A stretch of DNA of 21,488 bases from JBNLAN01 sp050302175 (GTDB lineage: Bacteria; Pseudomonadota; Zetaproteobacteria; Mariprofundales; Mariprofundaceae): the NCBI GenBank assembly GCA_050302175.1, contig JBNLAN010000015.1, forward strand, positions 1-21,488, written 5' to 3'. Below are positions 1 through 6,994 of the stretch, in pieces. The notes beneath the pieces are model-generated. The model saw only the letters and a list, made by a program, of their open reading frames with translations, was not told where the DNA came from and ran no database searches. Both the position numbers and the translations under genes were made by a program. Position 1 is the first letter of the stretch. The number at the start of each line of letters is the position of its first letter.

Positions 1-141
1 GAGATGGTGATGCCTGGAGATAACGTATCGATGGACGTTGAGTTGATCACACCGATTGCGATGGACAAGGAGCTGCGTTTCGCGATTCGCGAAGGCGGCC
101 GTACTGTCGGCGCCGGTGTGGTTACCGAGATTATTAAGTAA
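1..141 (+). CDS. tuf: Elongation factor Tu, C-terminal end (partial)
   Basis: Only the last 46 codons and the TAA stop lie in the window. They read as the third beta-barrel domain of EF-Tu: MVMPGDNV near the start, then the conserved tail IREGGRTVGAGVV and a terminal EIIK. EF-Tu is the GTPase that delivers aminoacyl-tRNA to the ribosomal A site. The gene ends 12 bases before rpsJ, and the rpsJ ribosome binding site begins at its stop codon, so tuf heads the same transcript, as in many bacterial str/S10 arrangements. The 5' part, any fusA or rpsL/rpsG, and any S10 leader lie outside the window. Confidence 0.97.
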   Translation, partial: EMVMPGDNVSMDVELITPIAMDKELRFAIREGGRTVGAGVVTEIIK

Positions 142-153
142 AGGGGGCCGATA

Positions 154-462
154 GTGGCAGCTCAAAGCATTCGTATTCGGCTGAAGGCCTTTGATCATCG
201 CATTCTGGACAAGAGTGCGGCAGATATCGTGGCGACAGCCAAGCGCACGGGCGCGGAAGTACGCGGGCCTATCCCGATTCCAACCCGTATTCGCAAGTAT
301 TGTGTGATCCGTTCACCACACGTGAACAAGGATTCGCGCGAACAGTTCGAAATCCGCACGCACAAGCGTTTGCTGGATATCGACAATCCGACCCCGCAGA
401 CCGTGGACGCGCTGATGAAGCTCGACCTGCCGTCCGGCGTGGATGTCGAGATCAAGCAGTAA
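154..462 (+). CDS. rpsJ: 30S ribosomal protein S10 (uS10)
   Basis: This 102-residue protein matches the usual S10 length. It opens with SIRIRLKAFDHRILD and carries the signature IPTRIRKYCVIRSPHVNKDSREQFEIR in two parts (about residues 40-66). S10 sits in the head of the 30S subunit and, as NusE, pairs with NusB in transcription antitermination. The start is GTG at 154, set by AAGGGGG at 141-147, which overlaps the tuf stop. It is the first gene of the S10 block, 15 bases before rplC. No oddity is visible. Confidence 0.98.
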   Translation: MAAQSIRIRLKAFDHRILDKSAADIVATAKRTGAEVRGPIPIPTRIRKYCVIRSPHVNKDSREQFEIRTHKRLLDIDNPTPQTVDALMKLDLPSGVDVEIKQ

Positions 463-477
463 TTCGGGAGATTAGTC

Positions 478-1110
478 ATGAGCATTGGACTTTTGGCCCG
501 GAAAGCGGGCATGACACAGGTTTTCGCGGAAGATGGTTCGGCCGTTCCGGTAACTGTGCTGAATGTTGAAGTGTGCAAGGTGATTGCAACACGTTCGGCT
601 GAAAAAGACGGCTACGATGCCGTGCAGGTCGGTTTTGGCGAAGCCAAAAAGGTCACCAGCCGTGCGATGCAGGGCCACTACGCCAAACAGGGTCAGGATG
701 TGATGGGCGGCCTGAAAGAGTTCCGTCTGGCGAAAGGCGAGAGCTTTGAGCTGGGTCAGGAGCTGAAGGCGGATCTGTTCTCAGCTGGTCAGAAAATTGA
801 TGTTGCAGGCACCTCCAAGGGCCGCGGCTTTGCCGGCGTCATGAAGCGTTACAACTTTGGCGGTGGCCGTGCCACGCATGGTGCCGAAAAAGTACATCGC
901 CAGATGGGTTCGACCGGTATGTGTCAGGACCCGGGCCGCGTGATCAAGGGCAAAAAGATGCCAGGTCATTATGGCAACAAGCGTATTACCACCCAGAACA
1001 TCGAAGTGGTACGCGTCGATCTGGAAGAGAACCGTATTCTGGTCAAGGGCGCAGTGCCTGGTCCGAAGCAGGGCCTGGTCGAGCTGCGTCCGGCAGTAAA
1101 GGGAGCATAA
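478..1110 (+). CDS. rplC: 50S ribosomal protein L3 (uL3)
   Basis: L3 (210 residues, normal length) is an early 23S rRNA assembly protein whose internal loop reaches towards the peptidyl transferase centre. The N-terminus LLARKAGMTQVFAEDG and the central GRGFAGVMKRYNFGGG, followed by HRQMGSTGMCQDPGRV and KGKKMPGHYGN (about residues 118-165), are family hallmarks. The ATG at 478 follows GGGAG at 466-470. The stop is one base before the rplD start, so translation is probably coupled. Confidence 0.98.
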   Translation: MSIGLLARKAGMTQVFAEDGSAVPVTVLNVEVCKVIATRSAEKDGYDAVQVGFGEAKKVTSRAMQGHYAKQGQDVMGGLKEFRLAKGESFELGQELKADLFSAGQKIDVAGTSKGRGFAGVMKRYNFGGGRATHGAEKVHRQMGSTGMCQDPGRVIKGKKMPGHYGNKRITTQNIEVVRVDLEENRILVKGAVPGPKQGLVELRPAVKGA

Positions 1111-1111
1111 G

Positions 1112-1735
1112 ATGGCTCAGATCAAGGTTGTTGATCAGAACAACAAGGAAGTCGGCAAGCGCAAGCTGAATGAGGCTGTGTTTGGCCTGGAAACCGATGC
1201 CGGTTTTGTGCATCGTGTCTACACCGCACTGGCTGAGGCACAGCGCGCCGGCAATGCAAACACCAAGACCCGTGCCGAGATCTCCGGCGGCGGCAAGAAG
1301 CCTTTCAAGCAGAAAGGCACCGGTCGCGCCCGTCAGGGCTCGACCCGTGCTGCGCAAATGCGCCATGGTGGTACCGCACATGGTCCGCGTGCCAACAGCA
1401 ACTATGACACTCGCATCAACCAGAAAGAGCGTCGTCGTGCACTCTGCCTGGCACTTTCTGACCTCGTGCGCTCTGACCGCCTGACTGTGGTCAACAAGAT
1501 CGAGCTGAAAGCAGCCAAAACCAAGGATTTTGTAGGCGTGGTTGACGCGCTTGCCGCAACCAGGGGCGTGTTCGTACTGGGCGAGGCGAATCGCGAAATC
1601 GAGCTCTCCAGCCGCAACATTCCGAATGTGAAGGTGTTGCTCGATGGCCAGTTGAATCTGCACGACCTGATGAAGTGCGATCGTCTGGTGCTGACTGAAG
1701 CGGCGGTCGAAAAACTCGAGGGGCGTCTGTCATGA
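1112..1735 (+). CDS. rplD: 50S ribosomal protein L4 (uL4)
   Basis: The 207-residue product is L4, which binds 23S rRNA, sends a loop into the nascent-peptide exit tunnel and, in E. coli, represses the S10 operon. The tunnel loop spans about residues 52-92 and contains GGGKKPFKQKGTGRARQGS. After it comes TRAAQMRHGGTAHGP, where most family members I know have a proline and an aromatic (xPQW/F-RGGG); here these are A81 and M83. The C-terminal globular domain has the usual LVRSDRLTVV and SSRNIPNVKVL. It overlaps rplW by 4 bases (ATGA). Whether its leader-repression role holds here cannot be judged, because the operon leader is outside the window. Confidence 0.98.
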   Translation: MAQIKVVDQNNKEVGKRKLNEAVFGLETDAGFVHRVYTALAEAQRAGNANTKTRAEISGGGKKPFKQKGTGRARQGSTRAAQMRHGGTAHGPRANSNYDTRINQKERRRALCLALSDLVRSDRLTVVNKIELKAAKTKDFVGVVDALAATRGVFVLGEANREIELSSRNIPNVKVLLDGQLNLHDLMKCDRLVLTEAAVEKLEGRLS

Positions 1736-2031
1736 GTGCAACTTATAAGGATTTCAACGTTTTACGCCAGCCGGTAGTCACTGAGAAGAGCTATGCGGCT
1801 AATGGCAATGCCAACCAGTACACCTTCAAGGTGGCTACTGATGCAACCAAGCAGCAGGTCAAAGCTGCAATCGAAAATGTGTTCGAGGTTCAGGTCGACA
1901 AGGTGCAGGTGATCAATGTGCCGGGTAAGGCCAAGCGTCGCGGCATGCACCAGGGCCGTCGTCCGGGCTACCGCAAAGCTGTGGTTCGTCTTGCTGAAGG
2001 CCAGAGTCTCGATGTGGCAGAAGAGGCATAA
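1732..2031 (+). CDS. rplW: 50S ribosomal protein L23 (uL23)
   Basis: L23 (99 residues) lies at the exit of the peptide tunnel and docks trigger factor and SRP. The N-terminal VLRQPVVTEKSYAANG, the central YTFKVATDATKQQVKAAIE and VQVDKVQVINVPGKAKR are typical. It contains the acidic residue of the VTEKS motif that opens the trigger-factor docking region. It starts inside the end of rplD (ATGA overlap) and stops 3 bases before rplB. Order rplD-rplW-rplB is the universal S10 order. Confidence 0.98.
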   Translation: MSATYKDFNVLRQPVVTEKSYAANGNANQYTFKVATDATKQQVKAAIENVFEVQVDKVQVINVPGKAKRRGMHQGRRPGYRKAVVRLAEGQSLDVAEEA

Positions 2032-2034
2032 ATC

Positions 2035-2865
2035 ATGGCACTGAAAGCACTGAAACCAATTACCAATGGCAATCGCGGCCGTATCGCTGCTGTTACTCCG
2101 GATCTGCACAAAGGTGCACCTGAGCGCAGTCTCACCAAGGGCCTGACCAAGACTGCCGGTCGTAACAACAATGGTCGCGTGACTTCCCGTCATCGTGGCG
2201 GCGGGCACAAGCGTCTGTACCGCATGGTCGACTTCAAGCGCGACAACGTCGGTATCGAAGGCAAGGTTGAGCGTATCGAGTACGATCCGAACCGCACTTC
2301 GCATATTGCATTGGTGGTTTTCGCCAATGGCGACAAACGCTATATTCTCGCGCCGCAGGGATTGCGTCCGGGCGATGCAATCATGTCCGGTCCCGATGCC
2401 GAGGTTCGTCCCGGTAATGCCATGCCGCTCTCCGCGATTCGCGTGGGCACCATGCTGCACAATATTGAGTTGAAGCCGGGCAAGGGCGGCCAGATGGCCC
2501 GCTCTGCAGGTGCAGGCATTCAGCTGATGGGTAAGGAAGCGGATCGCGCTGTATTGAAGCTGCCATCCGGCGAGTTCCGTCGTGTGGATATCCGTTGCAT
2601 GGCGTCGATTGGCGTTATCGGCAACGGTGATCACTCCAACCGCAAGGTGGGCAAGGCAGGCCGCAGCCGCTGGCTGGGTATTCGTCCGCACGTTCGTGGT
2701 GTAGCCATGAACCCGGTGGATCATCCGCATGGTGGTGGTGAAGGGCGTACCTCCGGTGGCCGTCATCCGGTAACCCCGTGGGGTGTTCCGACCAAGGGCC
2801 GCAAGACCCGCGATAAGAAGAAAGCGTCGAGCCGCGAAATCGTGCGTCGTCGCAACCAGAAGTGA
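2035..2865 (+). CDS. rplB: 50S ribosomal protein L2 (uL2)
   Basis: At 276 residues this is a full-length L2, a core 50S protein needed for subunit joining and peptidyl transferase assembly. The OB and SH3 folds are covered by SRHRGGGHKRLYRMVDFKR (about 45-63) and by GDAIMSGPDAEVRPGNAMPL. The diagnostic catalytic-centre loop VAMNPVDHPHGGGEGRT lies at about 224-240, with its invariant histidines, and a basic tail ends the protein. The gene follows rplW by 3 bases and precedes rpsS by 11. Confidence 0.98.
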   Translation: MALKALKPITNGNRGRIAAVTPDLHKGAPERSLTKGLTKTAGRNNNGRVTSRHRGGGHKRLYRMVDFKRDNVGIEGKVERIEYDPNRTSHIALVVFANGDKRYILAPQGLRPGDAIMSGPDAEVRPGNAMPLSAIRVGTMLHNIELKPGKGGQMARSAGAGIQLMGKEADRAVLKLPSGEFRRVDIRCMASIGVIGNGDHSNRKVGKAGRSRWLGIRPHVRGVAMNPVDHPHGGGEGRTSGGRHPVTPWGVPTKGRKTRDKKKASSREIVRRRNQK

Positions 2866-2876
2866 GGTAGAAGAAC

Positions 2877-3155
2877 ATGTCACGCTCATTGAAGAAAGGG
2901 CCATACATCGAGGCGTCGCTTCAGAAGAAGGTTGCTGTTGCCAAGGAGGGCGGATCGAAGTCTGTCATCAAGACCTGGTCGCGCCGCTCGACGATCTCTC
3001 CGGAGTTTGTCGGTCTGAACTTTGCCGTGCACAACGGCAACAAGTTCGTGCCGGTGTATGTCACCGAAAACATGGTTGGCCACAAGCTCGGCGAATTTTC
3101 GCCGACCCGCACCTACTACGGTCATGGTGCGGATAAAAAGGCCAAGAAGAAGTAA
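2877..3155 (+). CDS. rpsS: 30S ribosomal protein S19 (uS19)
   Basis: S19 (92 residues) forms a complex with S13 in the 30S head and touches the intersubunit bridge. Visible hallmarks are SRSLKKGPYIE at the start, TWSRRSTISPEFVG in the middle and the motif ENMVGHKLGEFSPTRTYYGH (about 66-85), followed by a lysine-rich tail. The ATG at 2877 follows a GAGG sequence at 2864-2867. It sits between rplB and rplV in the standard order. Confidence 0.98.
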   Translation: MSRSLKKGPYIEASLQKKVAVAKEGGSKSVIKTWSRRSTISPEFVGLNFAVHNGNKFVPVYVTENMVGHKLGEFSPTRTYYGHGADKKAKKK

Positions 3156-3170
3156 GAAGGGGAAACGACA

Positions 3171-3512
3171 ATGACTGCAGAAGTACGTGCCATTGCACGC
3201 GAAAGTCGAATCAGCCCGCAGAAGGCCCGTCTGGTTGCCGATCAGATTCGTGGTCTGCCTGTTGGTCGCGCGCTGGCAGTTTTGACGCTTTCGCCAAAGA
3301 AGGCATCCCGCATGTTTGAGAAGGTTCTGAAGTCGGCAATTGCCAATGCAGAGCAGAACAACGGTCTGGATGTCGATGCGCTGGTGGTGTCGTCCGCATA
3401 TGTGGATGCCGGCCAGACCCTGAAGCGTTACCGCCCGAAGGGCATGGGCCGCATGCGTAAGCGTTTCCACCGTCACAGTCATATTACTGTGTCTGTGGCC
3501 GAGCGCGGTTAA
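3171..3512 (+). CDS. rplV: 50S ribosomal protein L22 (uL22) with unusual tunnel hairpin
   Basis: L22 (113 residues) binds all 23S domains, and its long beta-hairpin lines the peptide exit tunnel. Family features are SRISPQKARLVADQIRG (12-28), KVLKSAIANAEQNNG (51-65) and the terminal SHITVSVAE. The hairpin tip is odd. E. coli has MPRAKGRADRILKRTSH; this protein has RPKGMGRMRKRFHRHSH (88-104). Tip positions equivalent to E. coli A89, K90 and A93 therefore become G91, M92 and M95, and the returning strand is much more basic. The reading frame is clean through the region, so this is not a frameshift. The gene follows rpsS by 15 bases and precedes rpsC by 14. Confidence 0.97.
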   Translation: MTAEVRAIARESRISPQKARLVADQIRGLPVGRALAVLTLSPKKASRMFEKVLKSAIANAEQNNGLDVDALVVSSAYVDAGQTLKRYRPKGMGRMRKRFHRHSHITVSVAERG

Positions 3513-3526
3513 AAGGAGTTTAGTCA

Positions 3527-4174
3527 ATGGGACAGAAGGTAAATCCGATCGGTTTTCGCGTAGGCGTGACTCGTGGCTGGGATTCGGTCTGGTATGCAGA
3601 CAAGAACTTCGGCAAGTCGCTTCGCGAAGATATCAAGCTGCGCCGCTACATGAAGAGCCGCCTTTATCACGCAGGTGTTTCCCGCGTGGTGATCGAGCGT
3701 CCGGCAGGCAAAATCAAGGTGTCTGTGCACACTTCACGTCCGGGCGTTGTGATCGGCAAGAAGGGTGCGGATATCGAGGCGCTGCGCCAGGAGCTTAGCA
3801 AGGAGTTCGGGCAGGAAGTTCAGCTGTTCATCGTTGAAGTTCGTCGTCCGGAAGCCGAAGCACAGCTGGTTGCAGAGAATATCGCTATGCAGCTTGAGCG
3901 TCGTATTGCTTTCCGTCGTGCCATGAAGCGTTCGGTTCAGGGTGCACTGCGTATGGGCGCCAAGGGCGTGCGTGTGACCTGTGCCGGTCGTCTGGGCGGT
4001 GCCGAAATCGCACGTACCGAGTGGTACCGCGAAGGCCGCGTGCCGTTGCATACCCTGCGTGCGGATGTGGATTATGGCTTTGCAGAAGCGAAGACCACCT
4101 ATGGAATTATTGGCGTGAAGGTCTGGGTGTTTAAGGGCGAGAAGCTCGGTGACTCCGACCAGGAAAACGCATAA
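3527..4174 (+). CDS. rpsC: 30S ribosomal protein S3 (uS3)
   Basis: S3 (215 residues) sits at the mRNA entry channel with S4 and S5 and takes part in mRNA helicase activity. It starts with MGQKVNPIGFRVGVTRGWDS, has a type 2 KH domain around residues 40-110 with the GxxG-type loop VIGKKGADIEAL, and then the C-terminal domain with RVTCAGRLGGAEIARTEW and YREGRVPLHTLRADVDYG. Length is within the 210-235 family range. A strong AAGGAG (3513-3518) precedes the ATG. Confidence 0.98.
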   Translation: MGQKVNPIGFRVGVTRGWDSVWYADKNFGKSLREDIKLRRYMKSRLYHAGVSRVVIERPAGKIKVSVHTSRPGVVIGKKGADIEALRQELSKEFGQEVQLFIVEVRRPEAEAQLVAENIAMQLERRIAFRRAMKRSVQGALRMGAKGVRVTCAGRLGGAEIARTEWYREGRVPLHTLRADVDYGFAEAKTTYGIIGVKVWVFKGEKLGDSDQENA

Positions 4175-4195
4175 AAAGTAAGAGGAACGTTAGCT

Positions 4196-4618
4196 ATGTT
4201 GCAACCGAAGAAAATTCGTTGGCGCAAGCATCATAAGGAGCTGCAGCGCATTCGTGGCAAAAGCCCGCGTGGTGCAAGCCTTAGCTTTGGCGAATTCGGC
4301 CTGAAGGCTGTTGAGCCAGGCCGTATTACGGCACGCCAGATTGAAGCGGCACGTATTGCGATGACCCGTCACATCAAGCGTCAGGGCCGTATCTGGATCC
4401 GCATGTTTCCGGATCTGCCGGTATCTAAGAAGCCTGCCGAAGTGCGTATGGGTAGTGGTAAGGGCTCGCCGGATTACTGGGTTGCAGCTGTAAAGGCTGG
4501 CCGCATCCTGTATGAGATGGACGGTGTTGACGAAGGCTTGGCACGCAGTGCGCTGGCGCTGGCCGCATCCAAGCTGCCGATCCGTACGAAGTTCGTGATA
4601 CGCGGAGTTGGACGATGA
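4196..4618 (+). CDS. rplP: 50S ribosomal protein L16 (uL16)
   Basis: L16 (140 residues) organises the A-site region of the 50S subunit. Conserved segments are LSFGEFGLKAVEPGRITARQ (29-48), QIEAARIAMTRHIKRQGRIW and VRMGSGKGSPDYWVA, the last carrying the arginine that is hydroxylated in E. coli L16 (Arg81). The N-terminal basic stretch diverges from E. coli but the fold markers are all present. It overlaps rpmC by 4 bases (ATGA), indicating coupled translation. Confidence 0.97.
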   Translation: MLQPKKIRWRKHHKELQRIRGKSPRGASLSFGEFGLKAVEPGRITARQIEAARIAMTRHIKRQGRIWIRMFPDLPVSKKPAEVRMGSGKGSPDYWVAAVKAGRILYEMDGVDEGLARSALALAASKLPIRTKFVIRGVGR

Positions 4619-4821
4619 GCAAGATCAAGAAAGCAAAAGATTTGCGTGCGCTCTCAGCTGAAGAGCTGAAGGTGCAGATGGATGAGCTGGCGGCAGAAAA
4701 CATGAAGCTGCGTTTCCAGAAGGCAACCATGCAGCTGACCGATACAGCACGTGTGGGGCAGGTTCGTCGTGAAATTGCCCGTATCAAAACGGTTCTTAAT
4801 GAACAGCGGGGTGGCAAGTGA
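4615..4821 (+). CDS. rpmC: 50S ribosomal protein L29 (uL29)
   Basis: This 68-residue helical protein is L29, located at the tunnel exit next to L23. It shows the usual short N-terminal lead (KAKDLRALSAEELKVQMDEL) and the second helix QVRREIARIKTVLNEQ. It overlaps the preceding rplP by 4 bases, and its TGA shares one base with the ATG of rpsQ (TGATG), so the three genes are translationally linked. Nothing unusual is seen. Confidence 0.97.
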   Translation: MSKIKKAKDLRALSAEELKVQMDELAAENMKLRFQKATMQLTDTARVGQVRREIARIKTVLNEQRGGK

Positions 4822-5087
4822 TGGCTGAAGCGAAAAGCAACAAGCGCAAGCTCGAAGGTGTGGTTGTAAGCAACAAGGGTGAAGCAACCGTTGTGGTGCA
4901 GGTGGAACGCAAATTTCTGCATCCGCAGTACCGCAAGACCGTCCGTTCGCATAAGAAGTATATGGCGCACGATCCGGAAAACTCCGCCAACATTGGTGAT
5001 GTGGTTCGTATCGTTGAGTCGCAGCCGATTTCGCGCCACAAGCGCTGGGTGATGGATGCCATCGTAACCCGCGCTGAACAATTGTAA
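4821..5087 (+). CDS. rpsQ: 30S ribosomal protein S17 (uS17)
   Basis: S17 (88 residues from this start) is an OB-fold primary 16S rRNA binding protein. Typical segments are KLEGVVVSNKGEATVVVQVE, RKFLHPQYRKTVRSHKKYMA and the SRHKRW segment near the C-terminus. I chose ATG 4821 over the adjoining in-frame GTG 4818 because GGGGTGG at 4808-4814 is 6 bases from the ATG, and because the ATG overlaps the rpmC stop as TGATG. The two starts differ by one residue only. Confidence 0.97.
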   Translation: MAEAKSNKRKLEGVVVSNKGEATVVVQVERKFLHPQYRKTVRSHKKYMAHDPENSANIGDVVRIVESQPISRHKRWVMDAIVTRAEQL

Positions 5088-5099
5088 GAGGGTTAGGCC

Positions 5100-5468
5100 A
5101 TGATTCAGAATGAAACTGTTCTCGAAGTCGCTGATAACTCGGGCGCACGTAAAGTAACCTGCATCAAGGTGCTGGGTGGCTCCAAGCGTCGCTATGCCCA
5201 CGTTGGCGATGTCATCGTGGTGGCTGTGAACGAAGCGATGCCGGGCGGCAAGGTGAAGAAAGGTGAGGTGCAGCGCGCAGTGGTTGTGCGTACCGCCAAG
5301 GAGTTCCGTCGTCCGGATGGCAGCTCGATCCGTTTCGATGAGAATGCCGCGGTTCTGCTGACCAAGCAGAATGAGCCGATCGGCACCCGTATTTTTGGAC
5401 CTGTAACCCGCGAACTGCGTAGCAAGGGATATATGAAAATTATCTCGCTTGCTCCGGAAGTTCTCTGA
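5100..5468 (+). CDS. rplN: 50S ribosomal protein L14 (uL14)
   Basis: L14 (122 residues, the canonical length) helps form intersubunit bridges and is the docking site of the silencing factor RsfS. It starts MIQNETVLEVADNSGARKVT and contains GDVIVVAVNEAMPGGKVKKG, the RTAKEFRRPDGSSIRFDEN segment and GTRIFGPVTREL. In many bacteria it opens the spc operon. Here only 12 bases separate it from rpsQ, and no terminator or promoter can be seen, so S10 and spc appear joined. Confidence 0.98.
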   Translation: MIQNETVLEVADNSGARKVTCIKVLGGSKRRYAHVGDVIVVAVNEAMPGGKVKKGEVQRAVVVRTAKEFRRPDGSSIRFDENAAVLLTKQNEPIGTRIFGPVTRELRSKGYMKIISLAPEVL

Positions 5469-5494
5469 TCAGGTTTTGAGAGGCATATAGAAGA

Positions 5495-5824
5495 ATGGCA
5501 ACAACAGTCAAAACCCGTATTCGCAAAAACGATGAAGTGCTCGTCACCACCGGTCGCGATAAAGGCGCACGTGGCAAGGTCATCCGTGTGCTACCCGAAG
5601 AGGGACGCATCGTCGTAGCCAAGGTCAATATGATCAAGCGTCATACCAAGGCTTCGGCCCAGGGCACTGGTGGCATTATCGAGAAGGAAGCGCCGCTGGC
5701 GATTTCGAATGTGCAGTATTTTTGTCCGAGCTGTAAGGCTGGCGTTCGTCTGGGCGTCAAGAACCTGGAAGACGGACGCAAGGTTCGCACCTGCCGCAAG
5801 TGCGGTGAAGTGCTGGATCGCTAG
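5495..5824 (+). CDS. rplX: 50S ribosomal protein L24 (uL24), zinc-ribbon form
   Basis: L24 (109 residues) initiates 50S assembly. The KOW motif lies at about residues 10-37 (NDEVLVTTGRDKGARGKVIR). After it comes a C-terminal four-cysteine ribbon: C77 and C80 (CPSC), then C100 and C103 (CRKC). This ribbon is known in L24 of various bacteria and is lost in others such as E. coli. The start is ATG 5495, preceded by GAGAGGC at 5479-5485. It is separated from rplN by 26 bases and from rplE by 11. Confidence 0.98.
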   Translation: MATTVKTRIRKNDEVLVTTGRDKGARGKVIRVLPEEGRIVVAKVNMIKRHTKASAQGTGGIIEKEAPLAISNVQYFCPSCKAGVRLGVKNLEDGRKVRTCRKCGEVLDR

Positions 5825-5835
5825 GAGTTGATGAA

Positions 5836-6375
5836 ATGGCTCGTTTGAAAGAATTTTACAATAGCAAGGTCGCTTCCGAGCTGCAGAAAGAGCTTGGCTT
5901 TGCCAATCCGATGCAGACCCCGAAGATCACCAAGATCGTGGTCAACATGGGTGTGGGTGAAGCTTCGCAAAATTCGAAGCTGATTGATGGCGCACTGACA
6001 GATATGACCGCAATTACCGGTCAGAAGCCAGTGGTTACCCGCGCCCGCAAGTCGATTGCAAACTTCAAGCTGCGTGACGGCATGCCGGTTGGTTGTCGTG
6101 TCACGCTGCGCGGCGAGCGCATGTGGGAGTTCCTGGATCGTCTGATCAACGTGGCGCTGCCGCGTATCCGCGACTTCAAGGGTGTATCGCCGAAGGCCTT
6201 CGATGGCCGTGGCAACTACACCCTGGGTGTGAAAGAGCAGATCATCTTTCCGGAGATCGATTACGATAAGGTGGACAAGGTTCGCGGTATGGATATCACC
6301 ATCTGCACCACCGCCAATACCAATGAAGAAGGGATGGCGCTGTTGAAGAAATTCAGCATGCCATTCCGTACCTAA
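5836..6375 (+). CDS. rplE: 50S ribosomal protein L5 (uL5)
   Basis: L5 (179 residues, standard length) binds 5S rRNA in the central protuberance and contacts the P-site tRNA elbow. Hallmarks are NPMQTPKITKIVVNMGVGEA (24-43), GQKPVVTRARKSIANFKLRD, MWEFLDRLINVALPRIRDF and EQIIFPEIDYDKVDKVRGMD. In E. coli the S8 repressor site of the spc operon lies at the start of rplE; here the rplX-rplE spacer is just 11 bases and I could not recognise such a site by eye. Confidence 0.98.
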   Translation: MARLKEFYNSKVASELQKELGFANPMQTPKITKIVVNMGVGEASQNSKLIDGALTDMTAITGQKPVVTRARKSIANFKLRDGMPVGCRVTLRGERMWEFLDRLINVALPRIRDFKGVSPKAFDGRGNYTLGVKEQIIFPEIDYDKVDKVRGMDITICTTANTNEEGMALLKKFSMPFRT

Positions 6376-6388
6376 GAGGAGTTGCAGC

Positions 6389-6574
6389 ATGGCAACTAAA
6401 GCGTTGATTCATAAATCAAACAGCAAGCCGAAATTCAAGGTGCGCGCTTATACGCGCTGCCAGCTGTGCGGTCGCCCGCATTCGGTATATCGCAAGTTCG
6501 GCATGTGCCGTATCTGCCTGCGCAAGCATGCGCTTGCCGGCGAAATTCCCGGCATGATGAAATCGAGCTGGTAG
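6389..6574 (+). CDS. rpsN: 30S ribosomal protein S14, short zinc-binding type (uS14)
   Basis: This is the short 61-residue S14 with a zinc knuckle: C24, C27, C40 and C43 (CQLC and CRIC), followed by RKHALAGEIPGMMKSSW. E. coli and most gamma- and beta-proteobacteria carry a roughly 100-residue zinc-free form, so the short form is a useful lineage hint. S14 is placed late in the 30S head. GAGGAG at 6376-6381 precedes the ATG, and rplE and rpsH are 13 bases away on each side. Confidence 0.98.
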   Translation: MATKALIHKSNSKPKFKVRAYTRCQLCGRPHSVYRKFGMCRICLRKHALAGEIPGMMKSSW

Positions 6575-6587
6575 GAGATAAATCGCT

Positions 6588-6983
6588 ATGATGACTGACC
6601 GTATCGCCGACATGCTGACGCGTATTCGTAACGCGCAGGTTGCACGGCTTGAAAAAGTTGAGCTGCCGGGCAGCAACCAGCTGAAGGCTCTGGCCGAAAT
6701 CCTGAAGGATGAGGGCTATATCGCCGCAGTGAAGGGTTACAACCACAAGGGACATCGCTTCCTGCGTCTGACCCTGCGTTACGACGAAGAGGGCACGCCG
6801 GTAATTCGCGAGTTGACCCGTATCTCGACCCCGGGTCGTCGTGTTTATGCCGGTGCCGATGAGTTGCCGCGTGTGAAAAACGGATTCGGTGTGGCCATTA
6901 TCAGTACATCCAAAGGAATCATGACCGACAAGAATGCTCGTTCCGCGCAAGTAGGCGGCGAGATTCTCTGCACGGTATTTTGA
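6588..6983 (+). CDS. rpsH: 30S ribosomal protein S8 (uS8)
   Basis: S8 (131 residues) is a primary 16S rRNA binder and the classical translational repressor of the spc operon in E. coli. It begins TDRIADMLTRIRNAQVA and ends with the RNA-binding signature GFGVAIISTSKGIMTDKNAR and GGEILCTVF. Two ATGs are adjacent (6588 and 6591). TAGGAG at 6572-6577 is 10 bases from the first, so I used 6588. rplF follows 11 bases downstream. Confidence 0.97.
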   Translation: MMTDRIADMLTRIRNAQVARLEKVELPGSNQLKALAEILKDEGYIAAVKGYNHKGHRFLRLTLRYDEEGTPVIRELTRISTPGRRVYAGADELPRVKNGFGVAIISTSKGIMTDKNARSAQVGGEILCTVF

Positions 6984-6994
6984 GGTAAGAAGCA

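Noticed and set aside
1762..2904. 380-codon open frame on the - strand across rplW and rplB
   Set aside because: It is wholly antisense to two unmistakable ribosomal protein genes, has no family resemblance, and arises from their codon bias.
4425..5201. 258-codon - strand frame across rplP, rpmC, rpsQ and rplN
   Set aside because: Antisense to four recognised ribosomal protein genes with no recognisable domain.
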